The translations under genes were made by a program, and so were the position numbers. From assembly GCA_963921425.1 (NCBI GenBank), contig OY992832.1, positions 930,001 to 994,000 on the forward strand: a stretch of DNA of 64,000 bases. Reading direction: 5' to 3'. Below are positions 24,014 through 34,560 of the stretch, piece after piece. Positions within the stretch are counted from its first letter, which is position 1. Every line of letters starts with the position of its first letter. The stretch comes from Dryas octopetala (lineage: Eukaryota; Streptophyta; Magnoliopsida; Rosales; Rosaceae). Under the pieces are notes generated by a model. The model made no database searches. It had not been told where the DNA came from and saw nothing but the letters and a program-made list of their open reading frames with translations.

Positions 24014-24428
24014 TCGATCTTCATCAGCACAGATGGAATGCTACGGTACTCCTGGCGTTACATGATCCAGTGTCTTCTTTGAACAGAAGCAGTTGGTTTT
24101 GTTGTCTCCTTTATAACCCCAAACAAATGTATATTTATGAAATTTATTTTTGTTTTTTATTGAATTATCTAATTAATTTCCTCTCACTCAAGATCAACTT
24201 TGGATCCTTCTTGCATCACTGGAAACGTGAACATAATAGGATAAAGAAGAATAATTATTTTTATTATTTCCAGAATAATTATTTTTATTGAGACATCTTA
24301 AACGAAATTGTTATACATTCATTACTACATATTAAATTAAGGACTACCAGATGGTTTGGGGTCCTTGATGATCAAACACACAAAGTTCTGATATTCAGAA
24401 GTATTGAATTATAATTGTAAGCAAGCAC
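24014..24428. other. Spacer between Snu114 copy 2 and receptor kinase C
   Basis: Counterpart of 13380-13791, differing by a few substitutions. No gene. Confidence 0.5.
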
Positions 24429-26843
24429 TTAGAGTATTGAGCTTATGAATGAGGATGGGTCAGGTGGAACTGAGACTTCAACACTTCCTTCAAGCATCTG
24501 TGTCACTTTCATCATGGTGGGTCTCAATGATGGATCCTCCTGAATGCACCAGATTGCAATCATCACATACTTCTCCATCTTCTTCATGTCTTCAATTGTC
24601 TCATCGTTCTCCAAAAGCAGGTGCAGTTTCTTTTGCTTATAGCAATCAAAAGCCCAATCAGCTAGTATCATTTGATCCTCATCCTCTACCTCTGCTTCAA
24701 AATTCTTCCTGCAACATATAATCTCTAATAACAAAATGCCATAGCTGTAAACATCCACCTTCACTGTGATGGGCAAGTTTTTGAACCATTCAGGTGCCAC
24801 GTACCCTTTTGTTCCCCTAATTCCAGTAGTTGTTCGAGTCTGGTCTAATTTCAAAAGCTTGGCCAATCCGAAGTCAGAAATTCTAGCTGTGAAAGAATCA
24901 TCAAGAAGAATGTTTTGGGGCTTAATGTCACAGTGTACAATTTGGCTGCTGCACTCCTCATGCAAATACAAGAGCCCTCTTGCAGTTCCCAATGCAATTT
25001 GCCTTCTTTGGTACCAATTTGGCCTCGAGTCTCCAAAGAGGAAGCTTGCTAGAGAGCCATTTCTCATAAACTCATATACAAGAAGCCGGTTCTGCCCTTC
25101 GTTACAGAATCCAAGTAGTTGGACTAAATTTCTGTGATTTGTTCTGCCAATTGCGCTCACTTCAGCTTTGAATTCCAAGTCATCTTCTCTAACCTTACCA
25201 TCTAAACTTTTGACAGCAACACATTTCCCATTATCAGATGCTAAAACTCCTTTAAAAACTGTTGCAGAAGCACCACGACCCAGTTCTTCCTTGAATTCCT
25301 TGGTAGCTTCTTTCAGCTCCTCATACGTGAAATAGTTGATATTCATGCCTAGCATGGCTTGGTGAGGTTGAACCACCATAGCTTTTCTAGAATAGATGCG
25401 AGAAACAACCAAATAGGTTACCAATGGTAATAGGAAATTCAAAACCCCCAAGCAACTCAGGAGCACCGATCCAACAATGATGAGAGTTGAATTATCTTTG
25501 TTTTTTGTATTTGTACTTGGAGGTCTCAAAGTGGAATTGCCTTTCCTTATTTTGATAAGAGCTTTTCCAGTAATACTGGGATCAATCATCCCATTGGAAA
25601 AAGGGAGTCCCTTCTTATAACACTGTCCGGTGTTGAAAATGGCAACAGCACAAAAACAATCATCTAAGCAACTCTGTCTGCACCAATCCTCAGCTACCCC
25701 CTGAAAATGCTCATAATCCAAGAAAGGCATATTCGTGTACTGCATCTCTTGTAAATCGAAATCATCTGTCTCTGGTGAGGCTTCGTCACAGCTTTGCGAA
25801 ACAAAATTCTGCTTGCATCCTTTGAACACATCTTTTGGATCAACAAAGGTGTACCCATTTGGGCACTGGCAAGTTGGTCCTTGGTCATCAAGTGTACACA
25901 AGCTGTTGAACCCACATGCACCACCACCACCTGAGCTCTCCACAATTGACAAGCAGATATTTGGAGGTATGAAGGAGGAAGTGGACCAAGCCATAGGAAA
26001 CCTTCCCACACTCGAGCCAGTGCTCTTGGGGTAAACGTAGTGCCTCAAAACTCCATCATAGTCCAGAGTTGCTTTCTGGTAGAAATCTTGCACTGAAAAT
26101 GTATTGTTTGATATCATACTAAGTATGCTTCCGTTCCTGGATGTAAGGTAAATAGGGCCAGACTGGTTGAAGATGACCTGAAAGCCAACATTTGTACTTT
26201 TGGCTGACCAATAAGCAGAATTGGCAGAATCTTGTGGGAAATTTGTTGTGTAAAGCAAGAGATCTCCATCAGATTCGAGTGTAAACATGAATCTACCTTT
26301 TGAGTAATTTGTCGCCGTATAGTGAGCAAAGAGTATGCTGTTTTGATTTAGAGTCTGTGTGGGTAGGATTGTATCTGTTGGTTCATCAAAACTCTCCCAC
26401 AAATTTTTTGAATTTGTGTTGGCCAGCACAAAATTTCCTGTGTCAAGCATGGCTGCATAGGAAACTCCAGTAGTAGCAGCAGTATTAGCAGACCATATTT
26501 GCTTTCCAGTTGCAATATCATTGAGCCTTAACTGGCCATCATTGGTCAGTTCAACTTTGGATCCTTGTGGCACTAGATTGTCCCCATTGGCTGACCACAC
26601 AATGGTTCTCTCTGGTATTTCATTGAACCAGATGGCTAGGAGGAACCCCTCTTTTCCAATTTGTTGAAAACCGAAAGCAAATTCACCAGATGGGGATGGC
26701 CAGGATGAGTTATCGTTTCGTGCAGTAAGGGATGAGCCTAAAGATATGTTTCTGTGAGTTTGAGCTATGGTGGAACATGGGAGAATGAACATGAAAACGA
26801 AGAAGCTTAAGCAGAGATGAAGATGTATCAGAGCAAAAGCCAT
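24429..26843 (-). CDS. G-type lectin S-receptor-like Ser/Thr kinase C, intact, 804 aa
   Basis: An uninterrupted frame of normal family length. A signal peptide covers about residues 1-28 (hydrophobic, ending PCSTIAQ). The B-lectin domain follows (about 30-150, with WPSPSGEFAFGFQ and TIVWSANGDN), then an S-locus-glycoprotein-like region, an EGF-like region (GACGFNSLC), a PAN/apple region (EDWCRQSCLDDCFCAVAIF), a membrane span at about 454-480 (LIIVGSVLLSCLGVLNFLLP) and a kinase from 521. Key residues are the glycine loop GRGASATVFKG (third glycine replaced by Ala), Lys545, catalytic Asp639 in HCDIKPQN, DFG at 657 and APE at 683. Cys replaces the Arg of HRD, so this is a non-RD kinase, common among immune receptors. 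The group (LECRK/RLK1) acts at the plasma membrane in defence and stress signalling; the ligand is unknown. The start ATG begins the signal peptide and is shared in type with copy D. It is the only full-length member of its subtype here. Confidence 0.95.
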   Translation of the reverse strand: MAFALIHLHLCLSFFVFMFILPCSTIAQTHRNISLGSSLTARNDNSSWPSPSGEFAFGFQQIGKEGFLLAIWFNEIPERTIVWSANGDNLVPQGSKVELTNDGQLRLNDIATGKQIWSANTAATTGVSYAAMLDTGNFVLANTNSKNLWESFDEPTDTILPTQTLNQNSILFAHYTATNYSKGRFMFTLESDGDLLLYTTNFPQDSANSAYWSAKSTNVGFQVIFNQSGPIYLTSRNGSILSMISNNTFSVQDFYQKATLDYDGVLRHYVYPKSTGSSVGRFPMAWSTSSFIPPNICLSIVESSGGGGACGFNSLCTLDDQGPTCQCPNGYTFVDPKDVFKGCKQNFVSQSCDEASPETDDFDLQEMQYTNMPFLDYEHFQGVAEDWCRQSCLDDCFCAVAIFNTGQCYKKGLPFSNGMIDPSITGKALIKIRKGNSTLRPPSTNTKNKDNSTLIIVGSVLLSCLGVLNFLLPLVTYLVVSRIYSRKAMVVQPHQAMLGMNINYFTYEELKEATKEFKEELGRGASATVFKGVLASDNGKCVAVKSLDGKVREDDLEFKAEVSAIGRTNHRNLVQLLGFCNEGQNRLLVYEFMRNGSLASFLFGDSRPNWYQRRQIALGTARGLLYLHEECSSQIVHCDIKPQNILLDDSFTARISDFGLAKLLKLDQTRTTTGIRGTKGYVAPEWFKNLPITVKVDVYSYGILLLEIICCRKNFEAEVEDEDQMILADWAFDCYKQKKLHLLLENDETIEDMKKMEKYVMIAIWCIQEDPSLRPTMMKVTQMLEGSVEVSVPPDPSSFISSIL

Positions 26844-28105
26844 GATGGTAACGATGAGTATTTTGCTACAAACTGATGATCAAACTTGACTTAGATCTTC
26901 AATAAATAGATTAAAGACCAATCAATTAAACTTATTGATTGCCTTATGTGAATGTGTATTAATGCATGGTTCTCAGCCTCTGACTGAAGCTTTTTTACTT
27001 TTCAATTTTCATCCTCTAGGTCTAGGGGAAGCCACGACCGGGATTATGGTTGCAAGTCTTTTCCAAGGTTTCATTGCTGGGGGGTCAGGTCAGGTCTGCA
27101 AGTCGTGTTCTGTGTATATATAGAGGACATTACTTGGAAACTCCCTTCTTTGACTCCTTCAAGCATTCATGCCTCTCTTTATTGCTTGACTTCATCAGTA
27201 ATATTGAGCTTGACTTCATCAATGAAGAAATAAATAAATTAATAAAGGCTCCATGATAGATTTAGAGTTTGAGCTTTGGCACTTTGGACTATGCTTGCAA
27301 GTCTTTTTCAAGGTTTTATTTGCTTGGGGGGGTCAGGTACAGAGCTACTGCAAAGTCGTTTTCAGTGTTAATAATATACAGGGCATAACTTGGAAACTGG
27401 CTTCGTCGTTTTCGGTGGTTATACACAGGGCATTACTTGGAAACTCCCTCTTTGATTTCTTCAACCATTCATTCCTGTTTATTGCTTACGCGGCATGGCA
27501 TGGTTTGAGTCTTTGACTCAGGTTTATTAATTAAAAAGTGTATTATAAGATCAATTACTCTAATGTTTAGGCTGTTTAGCTCATGCCTGGATAAAAGGTC
27601 AAGCCACTTAAACTTTTTAAATGAAAATCAATGATTCTTTGGATTAATTTATGCATTATGTAAAGCGTGGAAAGCAGAAAGCTCACATGAGTTGTAAAAC
27701 TATGTGGTTTTAGAGCAAGTGGCATTGTTATCAACCCTCATCCAATTCACCCTATCCACAACAAATTTTTTTAAAAAGATAAAAAATCACATTACTTATC
27801 AGTACGTTATCACTCCTTTAATTTTTCAAAAACACCATTATATAACAAAAAATAGAATAATTCATACAATATAAACACTCGTATTCAGTTAATTTTGTAC
27901 GTTATAAAAGTTACTAAAGATGTTATGGGTTCACAATGTTAAAGATGTTTAAATTTGAATATGTTATTTCCTAAATTAAAAAGAAATGAATCGACAAAAA
28001 TTTATTAAATATCTGATAAAATAATATTTTTTCATCAAACGATATATAGAAAAATGATGATGTAAATTTAGGACCTTAGAAGTAAATATTTTTAACCATT
28101 AAAAT
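26844..28105. other. Upstream region of receptor kinase C with duplicated promoter segment
   Basis: Two related segments lie in tandem, about 26930-27180 and 27255-27510. Both contain GGACATTACTTGGAAACTCC-like sequence and a G-rich run after CAAGGTTT. A possible TATA (TGTATATATAGAGG) is at about 27113-27126. Further right is AT-rich spacer shared with copy 1. No gene. Confidence 0.5.
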
Positions 28106-28805
28106 TAGGGGTGGACTTAACTCAATGCAACCCGACCAACCCAACCAAAATGGGTTGGGTTGGTTCGGTTTCTAACACCCAATTTAGAGAGGTCGGTTCA
28201 TAACCCGACCTCAAATGGGTTGGTTAGCGAGTTGATATTCCAAATAACCGATCAAACCCGACCTAAAAAAAAAAAATTAAATTAAATTAAATATTCACAT
28301 GTCTAGTTTCTCATCTCACCTTATTTAGAATGGTCAAAGGCTCAAAGCAATGGAAACTCATCTCACCTTCCCTAGTTTCATAGCCTATGTTCTTTAATAT
28401 CATAATAAGTTAATATTAATCTTTCACATGAATTTATTCTTTAATATATTAATATTAATGTTTCACATATATGGCTTTTTTGTTATATATGTGATTGTAA
28501 TTGTTCCACTGTAAAAGCAGGTATGCACTAAATTGAGTTGATGTGTAAAAAATAGAGACAATAATTTTATAACTTACAGAGGGTTTCATTCATTTTTAAT
28601 TTGGGCCTAAATTTTAATTGTATTTTGAGACATGTCCAAACCGATCAAACTGACCAACCCAACCCGACTTTAATTGGTTTGGTTTGGTTCGATTGTTTCA
28701 CCTTCATTGGGTTGGTTTGGTTTGAAAAATCACCAACCCGAAGGCATTGGTTTGGTCTATGGTTTGAGAGCTAAACTGAACCAAACCAACCTGTGTCCAC
28801 TCCTA
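28106..28805. mobile_element. Non-autonomous hAT-type element, 700 bp
   Basis: The ends are inverted (TAGGGGTGGAC ... GTCCACTCCTA), and ATTAAAAT/ATTAAATT flanks them as an 8-bp target duplication with one mismatch. Copy 1 of the duplication has the uninterrupted site near 16935 (CCATTAAAATTACAAGC), which proves the boundaries. The interior is rich in GGTTGGTTTGG / AACCCGACC repeats near both ends and has no transposase frame. Confidence 0.88.
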
Positions 28806-28993
28806 ATTAAATTTACAAGCTCACCCAATAAAAAGAATTATTAATTAAATTTCAAAATTTGTAAGAAAAAAAAAAAACGAAAACTTGAAGTATCAACTGA
28901 AAAATTGAAATTTATGCCAAAAAAACTCAAAAATTGAAAAGGTGTAAAAAAGCCGCCTTAAGAATGCAATCTTGTTGGCTAATTTGCAGAGCA

Positions 28994-29001
28994 CGCGGAT
29001 C
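28994..29001 (+). promoter_or_regulatory. Orphan histone octamer CGCGGATC
   Basis: Same motif and flanks as at 17127, but 26 bp later the sequence switches to the end of a Snu114 copy instead of an H3 gene. The promoter fragment therefore no longer drives a histone. Confidence 0.8.
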
Positions 29002-29023
29002 ACAATCCATGATGCTCTACAAT

Positions 29024-29095
29024 AATGTGAGGTTCAATAAATTTTTTGGGGAGTCCATGATGCTGGAACTGGCTCAGCACTCAGCAGGCATCTGA
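29024..29095 (+). pseudogene. CLO: Snu114/CLO 3' tip, third copy
   Basis: Only the last two dozen codons remain ([20 protein letters not shown], then stop). They are fused to H3 promoter sequence at a short shared AATG. The following 3' flank continues as in copies 1 and 2 into receptor kinase D. Confidence 0.85.
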
Positions 29096-29509
29096 TTGAT
29101 CTTCATCAGCACAGATGGAATGCTATGGTACTCCTGGCTTTACATGATCCAGTGTCTTCTTTGAACAGAAGCAGTTGGTTTTGTTGTCTCCTTTATAACC
29201 CAAAACAAATGTATATTTATGAAATTTATTTTTGTTTTTATTGAATTATCTAATTAATTTCCTCTCACTCAAGGTCAACTTTGGATCCTTCTTGCATCAC
29301 TGGAAACGTGAACATAATAGGATAAAGAAGAATAATTATTTTTATTATTTCCAGAATAATTATTTTTATTGAGACATCTTAAACGAAATTGTTATACATT
29401 CATTACTACATATTAAATTAAGGACTACCAGATGGTTTGGGGTCCTTGATGATCAAACACACAAAGTTCTGATATTCAGAAGTATTGAATTATAATTGTA
29501 AGCAAGCAC

Positions 29510-31909
29510 TTAGAGTATTGAGCTTATGAATGAGGATGGGTCAGGTGGAACTGAGACTTCAACACTTCCTTCAAGCATCTGTGTCACTTTCATCATGGTG
29601 GGTCTCAATGATGGATCCTCCTGAATGCACCAGATTGCAATCATCACATACTTCTCCATCTTCTTCATGTCTTCAATTGTCTCATCGTTCTCCAAAAGCA
29701 GGTGCAGTTTCTTTTGCTTATAGCAATCAAAAGCCCAATCAGCTAGTATCATTTGATCCTCATCCTCTATATTTGCTTCAAAATTCTTCCTGCAACATAT
29801 AATCTCTAACAACAAAATGCCATAGCTGTAAACATCCACCTTCACTGTGATGGGCAAGTTTTTGAACCATTCAGGTGCCACGTACCCTTTTGTTCCCCTA
29901 ATTCCAGTAGTTGTTCGAGTCTGGTCTAATTTCAAAAGCTTGGCTAATCCGAAGTCAGAAATTCTAGCTGTGAAAGAATCATCAAGAAGAATGTTTTGGG
30001 GCTTAATGTCACAGTGTACAATTTGGCTGCTGCACTCCTCATGCAAATACAAGAGCCCTCTTGCAGTTCCCAATGCAATTTGCCTTCTTTGGTACCAATT
30101 TGGCCTCGAGTCTCCAAAGAGGAAGCTTGCTAGAGAGCCATTTCTCATAAACTCATATACAAGAAGCCGGTTCTGCCCTTCGTTACAGAATCCAAGTAGT
30201 TGGACTAAATTTCTGTGATTTGTTCTGCCAATTGCGCTCACTTCAGCTTTGAATTCCAAGTCATCTTCTCTAACCTTACCATCTAAACTTTTGACAGCAA
30301 CACATTTCCCATTATCAGATGCTAAAACTCCTTTAAAAACTGTTGCAGAAGCACCACGACCCAGTTCTTCCTTGAATTCATTGGTAGCTACTTTCAGCTC
30401 CTCATATGTGAAATACTTGATATTCATGCCTAGCATGGCTTGGTGAGGTTGAACCACCATAGCTTTTCTAGAATAGATGCGAGAAACAACCAAATAGGTT
30501 ACCAATGGTAATAGGAAATTCAAAACCCCCAAGCAACTCAGGAGCACCGATCCAACAATGATGAGAGTTGAATTGTTTTTCCTTGAATTTGTGCTTGCAG
30601 GTTTCAAAGTAGAATTGCCTTTCCTTATTTTGATCAGAGCTTTTCCACCAACACTGGGATCAGTCCTCCCATTCGAAAGGGGGTTTCTCTTCTTCCAACA
30701 CACATTGCCTCTGAAAATGGCAACGGCACAGAAACAATCACTCAGGCAAGTTCGCCTGCACCAATCCTCACTTACCGACGGAAAATGCTCATAATCAGAG
30801 CGAGGCCAATCCGTGTTTGACATCTCTTGAAAATCAAAAAGATCCGTCTCGGGTGAGGCTTCATCACAACTTTGTGAAATGAAGGTCTGTTTGCATCCTT
30901 TGACCTCATCATTTGGATCAATAAAGGTGTAACCATTTGGGCACCGGCAAATGGGTCGTCCTTCATCATGTCTACAAAAGCTGTTGAACCCACATGCACC
31001 ACCGCCTGTATCTTGCGTAATGCTCATGCAAAGATCTGAAGGTGTGACGGAGACAGTAGACCAAGCCATGGGCCACCTTCCGATACTTGAGCCGGTGCTC
31101 TTGGGGTAAACATAATGCCTCAAAACTCCATCATACTCCAGAGTTGCTCTCTGGTAGAAATCTTGCATTGAAAGTGTATTGTTTGATACCATTTCAAGAA
31201 TGGTTCCGTTGCTGGCTTTAAGGTAAATAGGGCCAGACTGGTTGAAGATGACCTGAAAGCCAGTACCGCTAGTTTGGGTTGACCAATAAGCCAAATTGGG
31301 AGAATCTTGTGGGAAATTCGTTGTCTCAAGCAAGAGATTTCCATCAGATTGGAGTGTAAACATGAATCTGCCTCTTGAGTAATTTGTTGATGTGTAGCGA
31401 GCAAAGAGTATGCTGCTGTGATTTAGAGTCTGTGTGGGCAGGAATGTATCAGTTGGTAGAACAAAACTCTCCCACAAATTGATTGAATTTTGGTTGGCCA
31501 GCACAAAATTTCCTGTGTCCAGCATGGCTGCATAGGCAACTCCAGTTACAGTACCAGCAGAATCAGCAATCCATATTTGTTTGCCTGCTGCATCATTGAG
31601 CATAAACTGGCCATCACTGGTAAATTCAACCTTGGATCCCTCCGGCACTAGATTATTCCGGTTGGCTGACCACACAGTGGTTCTCTCTGGTATTTTGTTG
31701 AACCAGATGGCTAGGAGGAATCCATCTTTTCCAATTTGTTGAAAACCGAAAGCAAATTCACCAGACGGGGATGGCCAGGATGAGTTATCATTTCGTGCAG
31801 TAAGGGATGAGCCTAAAGATATGTTTCTGTGAGTTTGAGCTATGGTGGAACATGGGAGCAGTACAAGGAGAAGCAGAAAGCATGAAGTAAGTGGTAGTTC
31901 AAAAGCCAT
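29510..31909 (-). CDS. G-type lectin S-receptor-like Ser/Thr kinase D, intact chimera, 799 aa
   Basis: Complete frame with signal peptide (MAFELPLTSCFLLLLVLLPC), B-lectin domain, S-locus/EGF region (GACGFNSFC), PAN (EDWCRRTCLSDCFCAVAIF), membrane span and kinase from about residue 516. The catalytic set is as in C: AVKSLD, HCDIKPQNILL, SDFGLA, VAPEWF; non-RD. The protein is a mosaic. The ectodomain downstream of the lectin domain matches copy B (SVTPSDLCMSI, TDLFDFQEMSNTDWP), whereas membrane span and kinase match copy C almost residue for residue. The switch lies in AGAGTTGAATT at about 30564-30574. This suggests unequal crossing-over or gene conversion that joined one sensor to another signalling half. 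Same plasma-membrane role as C; the differing ectodomain implies different ligand specificity, which is inference. Confidence 0.95.
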   Translation of the reverse strand: MAFELPLTSCFLLLLVLLPCSTIAQTHRNISLGSSLTARNDNSSWPSPSGEFAFGFQQIGKDGFLLAIWFNKIPERTTVWSANRNNLVPEGSKVEFTSDGQFMLNDAAGKQIWIADSAGTVTGVAYAAMLDTGNFVLANQNSINLWESFVLPTDTFLPTQTLNHSSILFARYTSTNYSRGRFMFTLQSDGNLLLETTNFPQDSPNLAYWSTQTSGTGFQVIFNQSGPIYLKASNGTILEMVSNNTLSMQDFYQRATLEYDGVLRHYVYPKSTGSSIGRWPMAWSTVSVTPSDLCMSITQDTGGGACGFNSFCRHDEGRPICRCPNGYTFIDPNDEVKGCKQTFISQSCDEASPETDLFDFQEMSNTDWPRSDYEHFPSVSEDWCRRTCLSDCFCAVAIFRGNVCWKKRNPLSNGRTDPSVGGKALIKIRKGNSTLKPASTNSRKNNSTLIIVGSVLLSCLGVLNFLLPLVTYLVVSRIYSRKAMVVQPHQAMLGMNIKYFTYEELKVATNEFKEELGRGASATVFKGVLASDNGKCVAVKSLDGKVREDDLEFKAEVSAIGRTNHRNLVQLLGFCNEGQNRLLVYEFMRNGSLASFLFGDSRPNWYQRRQIALGTARGLLYLHEECSSQIVHCDIKPQNILLDDSFTARISDFGLAKLLKLDQTRTTTGIRGTKGYVAPEWFKNLPITVKVDVYSYGILLLEIICCRKNFEANIEDEDQMILADWAFDCYKQKKLHLLLENDETIEDMKKMEKYVMIAIWCIQEDPSLRPTMMKVTQMLEGSVEVSVPPDPSSFISSIL

Positions 31910-32090
31910 GGAACAAACTTGAATATTTCTCCAGGTAATAGGTGCAACAGATATATAGTGTCATAATCGGCAAAACATTATTAATATATTTAACTGCCGT
32001 CCTGCCAGTTAGCTTATTAACAACTATTTAATATTCCCAAATGACCAGAACATGTCTATACTTTTGTTAATATGTTGCCCTCCAACAAAT
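31910..32090. promoter_or_regulatory. Upstream region of receptor kinase D
   Basis: Sequence immediately before the start codon on the minus strand. It contains ACTATATATCTGTTG (minus strand, near 31955), a possible TATA. It differs from the promoter regions of A-C, so D may be regulated differently. Confidence 0.35.
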
Positions 32091-32956
32091 AGTGCCGGCC
32101 CTGAAGGGGGGCACCGAGTGTGACCGCTTAGGGCCCACCTTCAAGGGGGGTCCATAAATTTTTATATTATGTATATATTAATATATATATATATTAAAAA
32201 AAATAGTTGTTGGGTCTATTTATAATGTCTTCGTTGCAATTAGGTCCTTCTACTTATTGTGTCAGAACTATAGTTATCTAGTTTCTTTCTTTAGGCTTAG
32301 GCCCCCCTTTGTACCAAAAAAAAAAACTAGGTTCTTCTAAGATATAAAATTTGAATTATGCAACCTATTTTTCCTTAATTATTAGTTGAAAGCCACCTTT
32401 TTATTTCCTTAATTTGTGTTTAGTCAACTTGTTTCATTTTTCTTTGGCTTCTCACGTGAATCACAAGAGAAGCAAGCCAACATCCTCATCTGCATGGCAA
32501 TGGATCCTTTTTGCCCTTGGGTTTACACCTCTTTTTTTTTTTTTTTTCATCAAAAATACATATCTTCTTTCTGGAAAGTTGGATTCAAAGAGCATGTTTG
32601 GCAAAGACGAATCTCTGCTTCTCCATATAGTCTTGTGAAAAACTGGTTTTTTTTTTTGTTATTCTCCACAGGCTCTTTCAATCTGAAAGAAATTAGAAAT
32701 GTCCCATTAAGGTAAGAAGGTAATTAATGTTTGAGTGTGTGTTTTTCCCTTTTAATTTTTCTCTTATATTCTTATAAATTATTATTTTTTTTCAATTATT
32801 TTCTTGACGTTAAACCAAAATTTCTTAATTAATTTCTTGACGTGATCGAAAATTTCATAATTGATTTATTGTCAATTGTGAATTATTTTACAAAAAATTT
32901 TATTAAAGGCCCAATTTAAATTTCGCCCCTAGCCTTCCAAAGTCAGGGCCGGCCTG
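32091..32956. mobile_element. Non-autonomous hAT-like element, 0.87 kb
   Basis: The left end is AGTGCCGGCCCTGA and the right end TCAGGGCCGGCCT, which are inverted repeats of the CAGGGCCGGC type seen in plant hAT elements. The flanks CCAACAAAT and CCAACAAT suggest an imperfect 8-bp target duplication. The interior is AT-rich, with short frames over T-rich tracts and no transposase. Confidence 0.65.
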
Positions 32957-33100
32957 GCCAACAATAAGATTAGTTGACTACAATTTGGCTAATCTAGGAA
33001 TATGTCGTCTTAGGCTCCAAGCTTGGAAAGTTTGAAAGCAACTTGGACCGCCAAAAGATGCTATCTCTAGAAGTCTTAACTTTTTTTTGGTTACATTGGA

Positions 33101-33370
33101 GATTCAGCGTGCTCTTGGGATTAGGGCATAGAGAGCTTAGAATGCTCAAATCCACTGATTTTGGGTATCAACTACATGTAGTAATTTATGCTCTGTGATG
33201 GGATTTGGAAAAGGAAATATAAAGTTGATATCTTCAAAATTGTTTGTTTAATCTTTGTTGGTTTGATTCTTGCACTCGATGTGTTTGTTAATTTATGCTT
33301 ATTTTAGTCCATTATCCATTATATCCTTGATGATTTACTCCATTTGTCAGTGTTGTGCAACCATCTAGGC
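33101..33370 (+). pseudogene. Histone H3 3' end remnant
   Basis: ATTCAGCGTGCTCTTGGGAT corresponds to the last codons of H3 ([12 protein letters not shown]), already carrying substitutions and an early stop. The following 3' UTR matches 17762-18000 (AATCCACTGATTT, GCTCTGTGATGGG, AATATAAAGTTGA). Nothing of the H3 body is present upstream; the matching promoter remnant is 4 kb away at 28994. Confidence 0.85.
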
Positions 33371-34526
33371 AGGAACTACTTAAAATTGACTGATTCATAT
33401 TGAATAAGGTCATTTTCTTTTCAGGAAAAAAAAAATAAGAAAGAAGAATTGGTCGTTGTAATAATAAACCTTCTAGGCAGGGACAAATTAACATTCCCAA
33501 GTCCAAAACATGCATTCACGTTTGTTATTGTGTTCCTTGATAGTAACTTGGACGGTTGAAATATTTCTTTTTCATAGCCTTGGAAAATTAGTTGTAAGGC
33601 GAGAAAAGATGAAATGAATTAGATGCTATTATTTGCAACAACAAAAAAGAAGAAATTTGGGAGCAAAATCAAATTAAATCAATAACTGAACAGAGGTTCA
33701 CAGCATACCTGGAACCTGCAAAATCAAAACTGCTATGCATGTTGCAAACTGGACACAAATGATGTAGAAACAGCTGAAAAGGAGCAACATGAAGTAGACT
33801 TTTTCATCAATGTCTCAGTCTGATCACGTGTCCAACTTCCAAACATTTGTGTCAGTGATGGGGTTTCTATGCCCTAGCTGCATGAATGGAGTCGGCCATC
33901 CAAAATATATTCCTACAGAGATGCACAAGAAAATATTAAGTAGAAGTAGTACATGACATAACCACCTAACAATTAACAAAAGAAAAAGTTAAGGAAATAC
34001 AATACACTCAACTCATAACTTCCATCTACTCAAGATGAAGCCAATGGTAGAACATTTTCAGTTTATCCATTCAACACAGATGTTCACAACTGAAGGCACA
34101 TTATAAACTCATAATCTGTTCTTTAGACAATCACTTGCATATAGTTATTTGGTATCCTTTCTAAGAAAGATTTCAAAGGCCTTTTCATAGGCATATGAGA
34201 CATAATATACAACCATACTAGTAGAATCAACTGGAACATGGGAAATATATATGTACAATGTACCACAGGAACTAGCAGCAAGATAGAACTCAATGATTGA
34301 TTTGTAACCAGAATAATGCTCCAGAGGTTAAATTTGAGTTTGCCATCGAATTTGAGTTTGACCTTAACCCACTCGATGATTCAATATTAACTCACCAAAC
34401 TCTGTGCTCGCAGGAAAGCGTAAAACGTCAGATATAAGCTATTCTACATGTTTCACCAAATAGATAACCCAAACAGAAATAGTCTTCTCAATGCATTACC
34501 TACATTTGAGGAATAAGTAAGAAGAT

Positions 34527-34560
<34 letters not shown>

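Larger units (their letters stand above)
20947..29027. repeat. Segmental duplication, copy 2 (Snu114 pseudogene + receptor kinase C)
   Basis: Direct repeat of 10279-17160. It is longer because the kinase 5' end is present here and because a 700-bp hAT element sits in the spacer. The right edge is an abrupt junction: H3 promoter sequence up to AATAATG (29027), followed directly by the last codons of a Snu114 copy. Confidence 0.9.

Noticed and set aside
32414-32715. Plus-strand frames inside the hAT-like element at 32.1-33.0 kb
   Set aside because: They run through poly-T tracts giving Phe runs; no transposase or dimerisation domain motif is visible.
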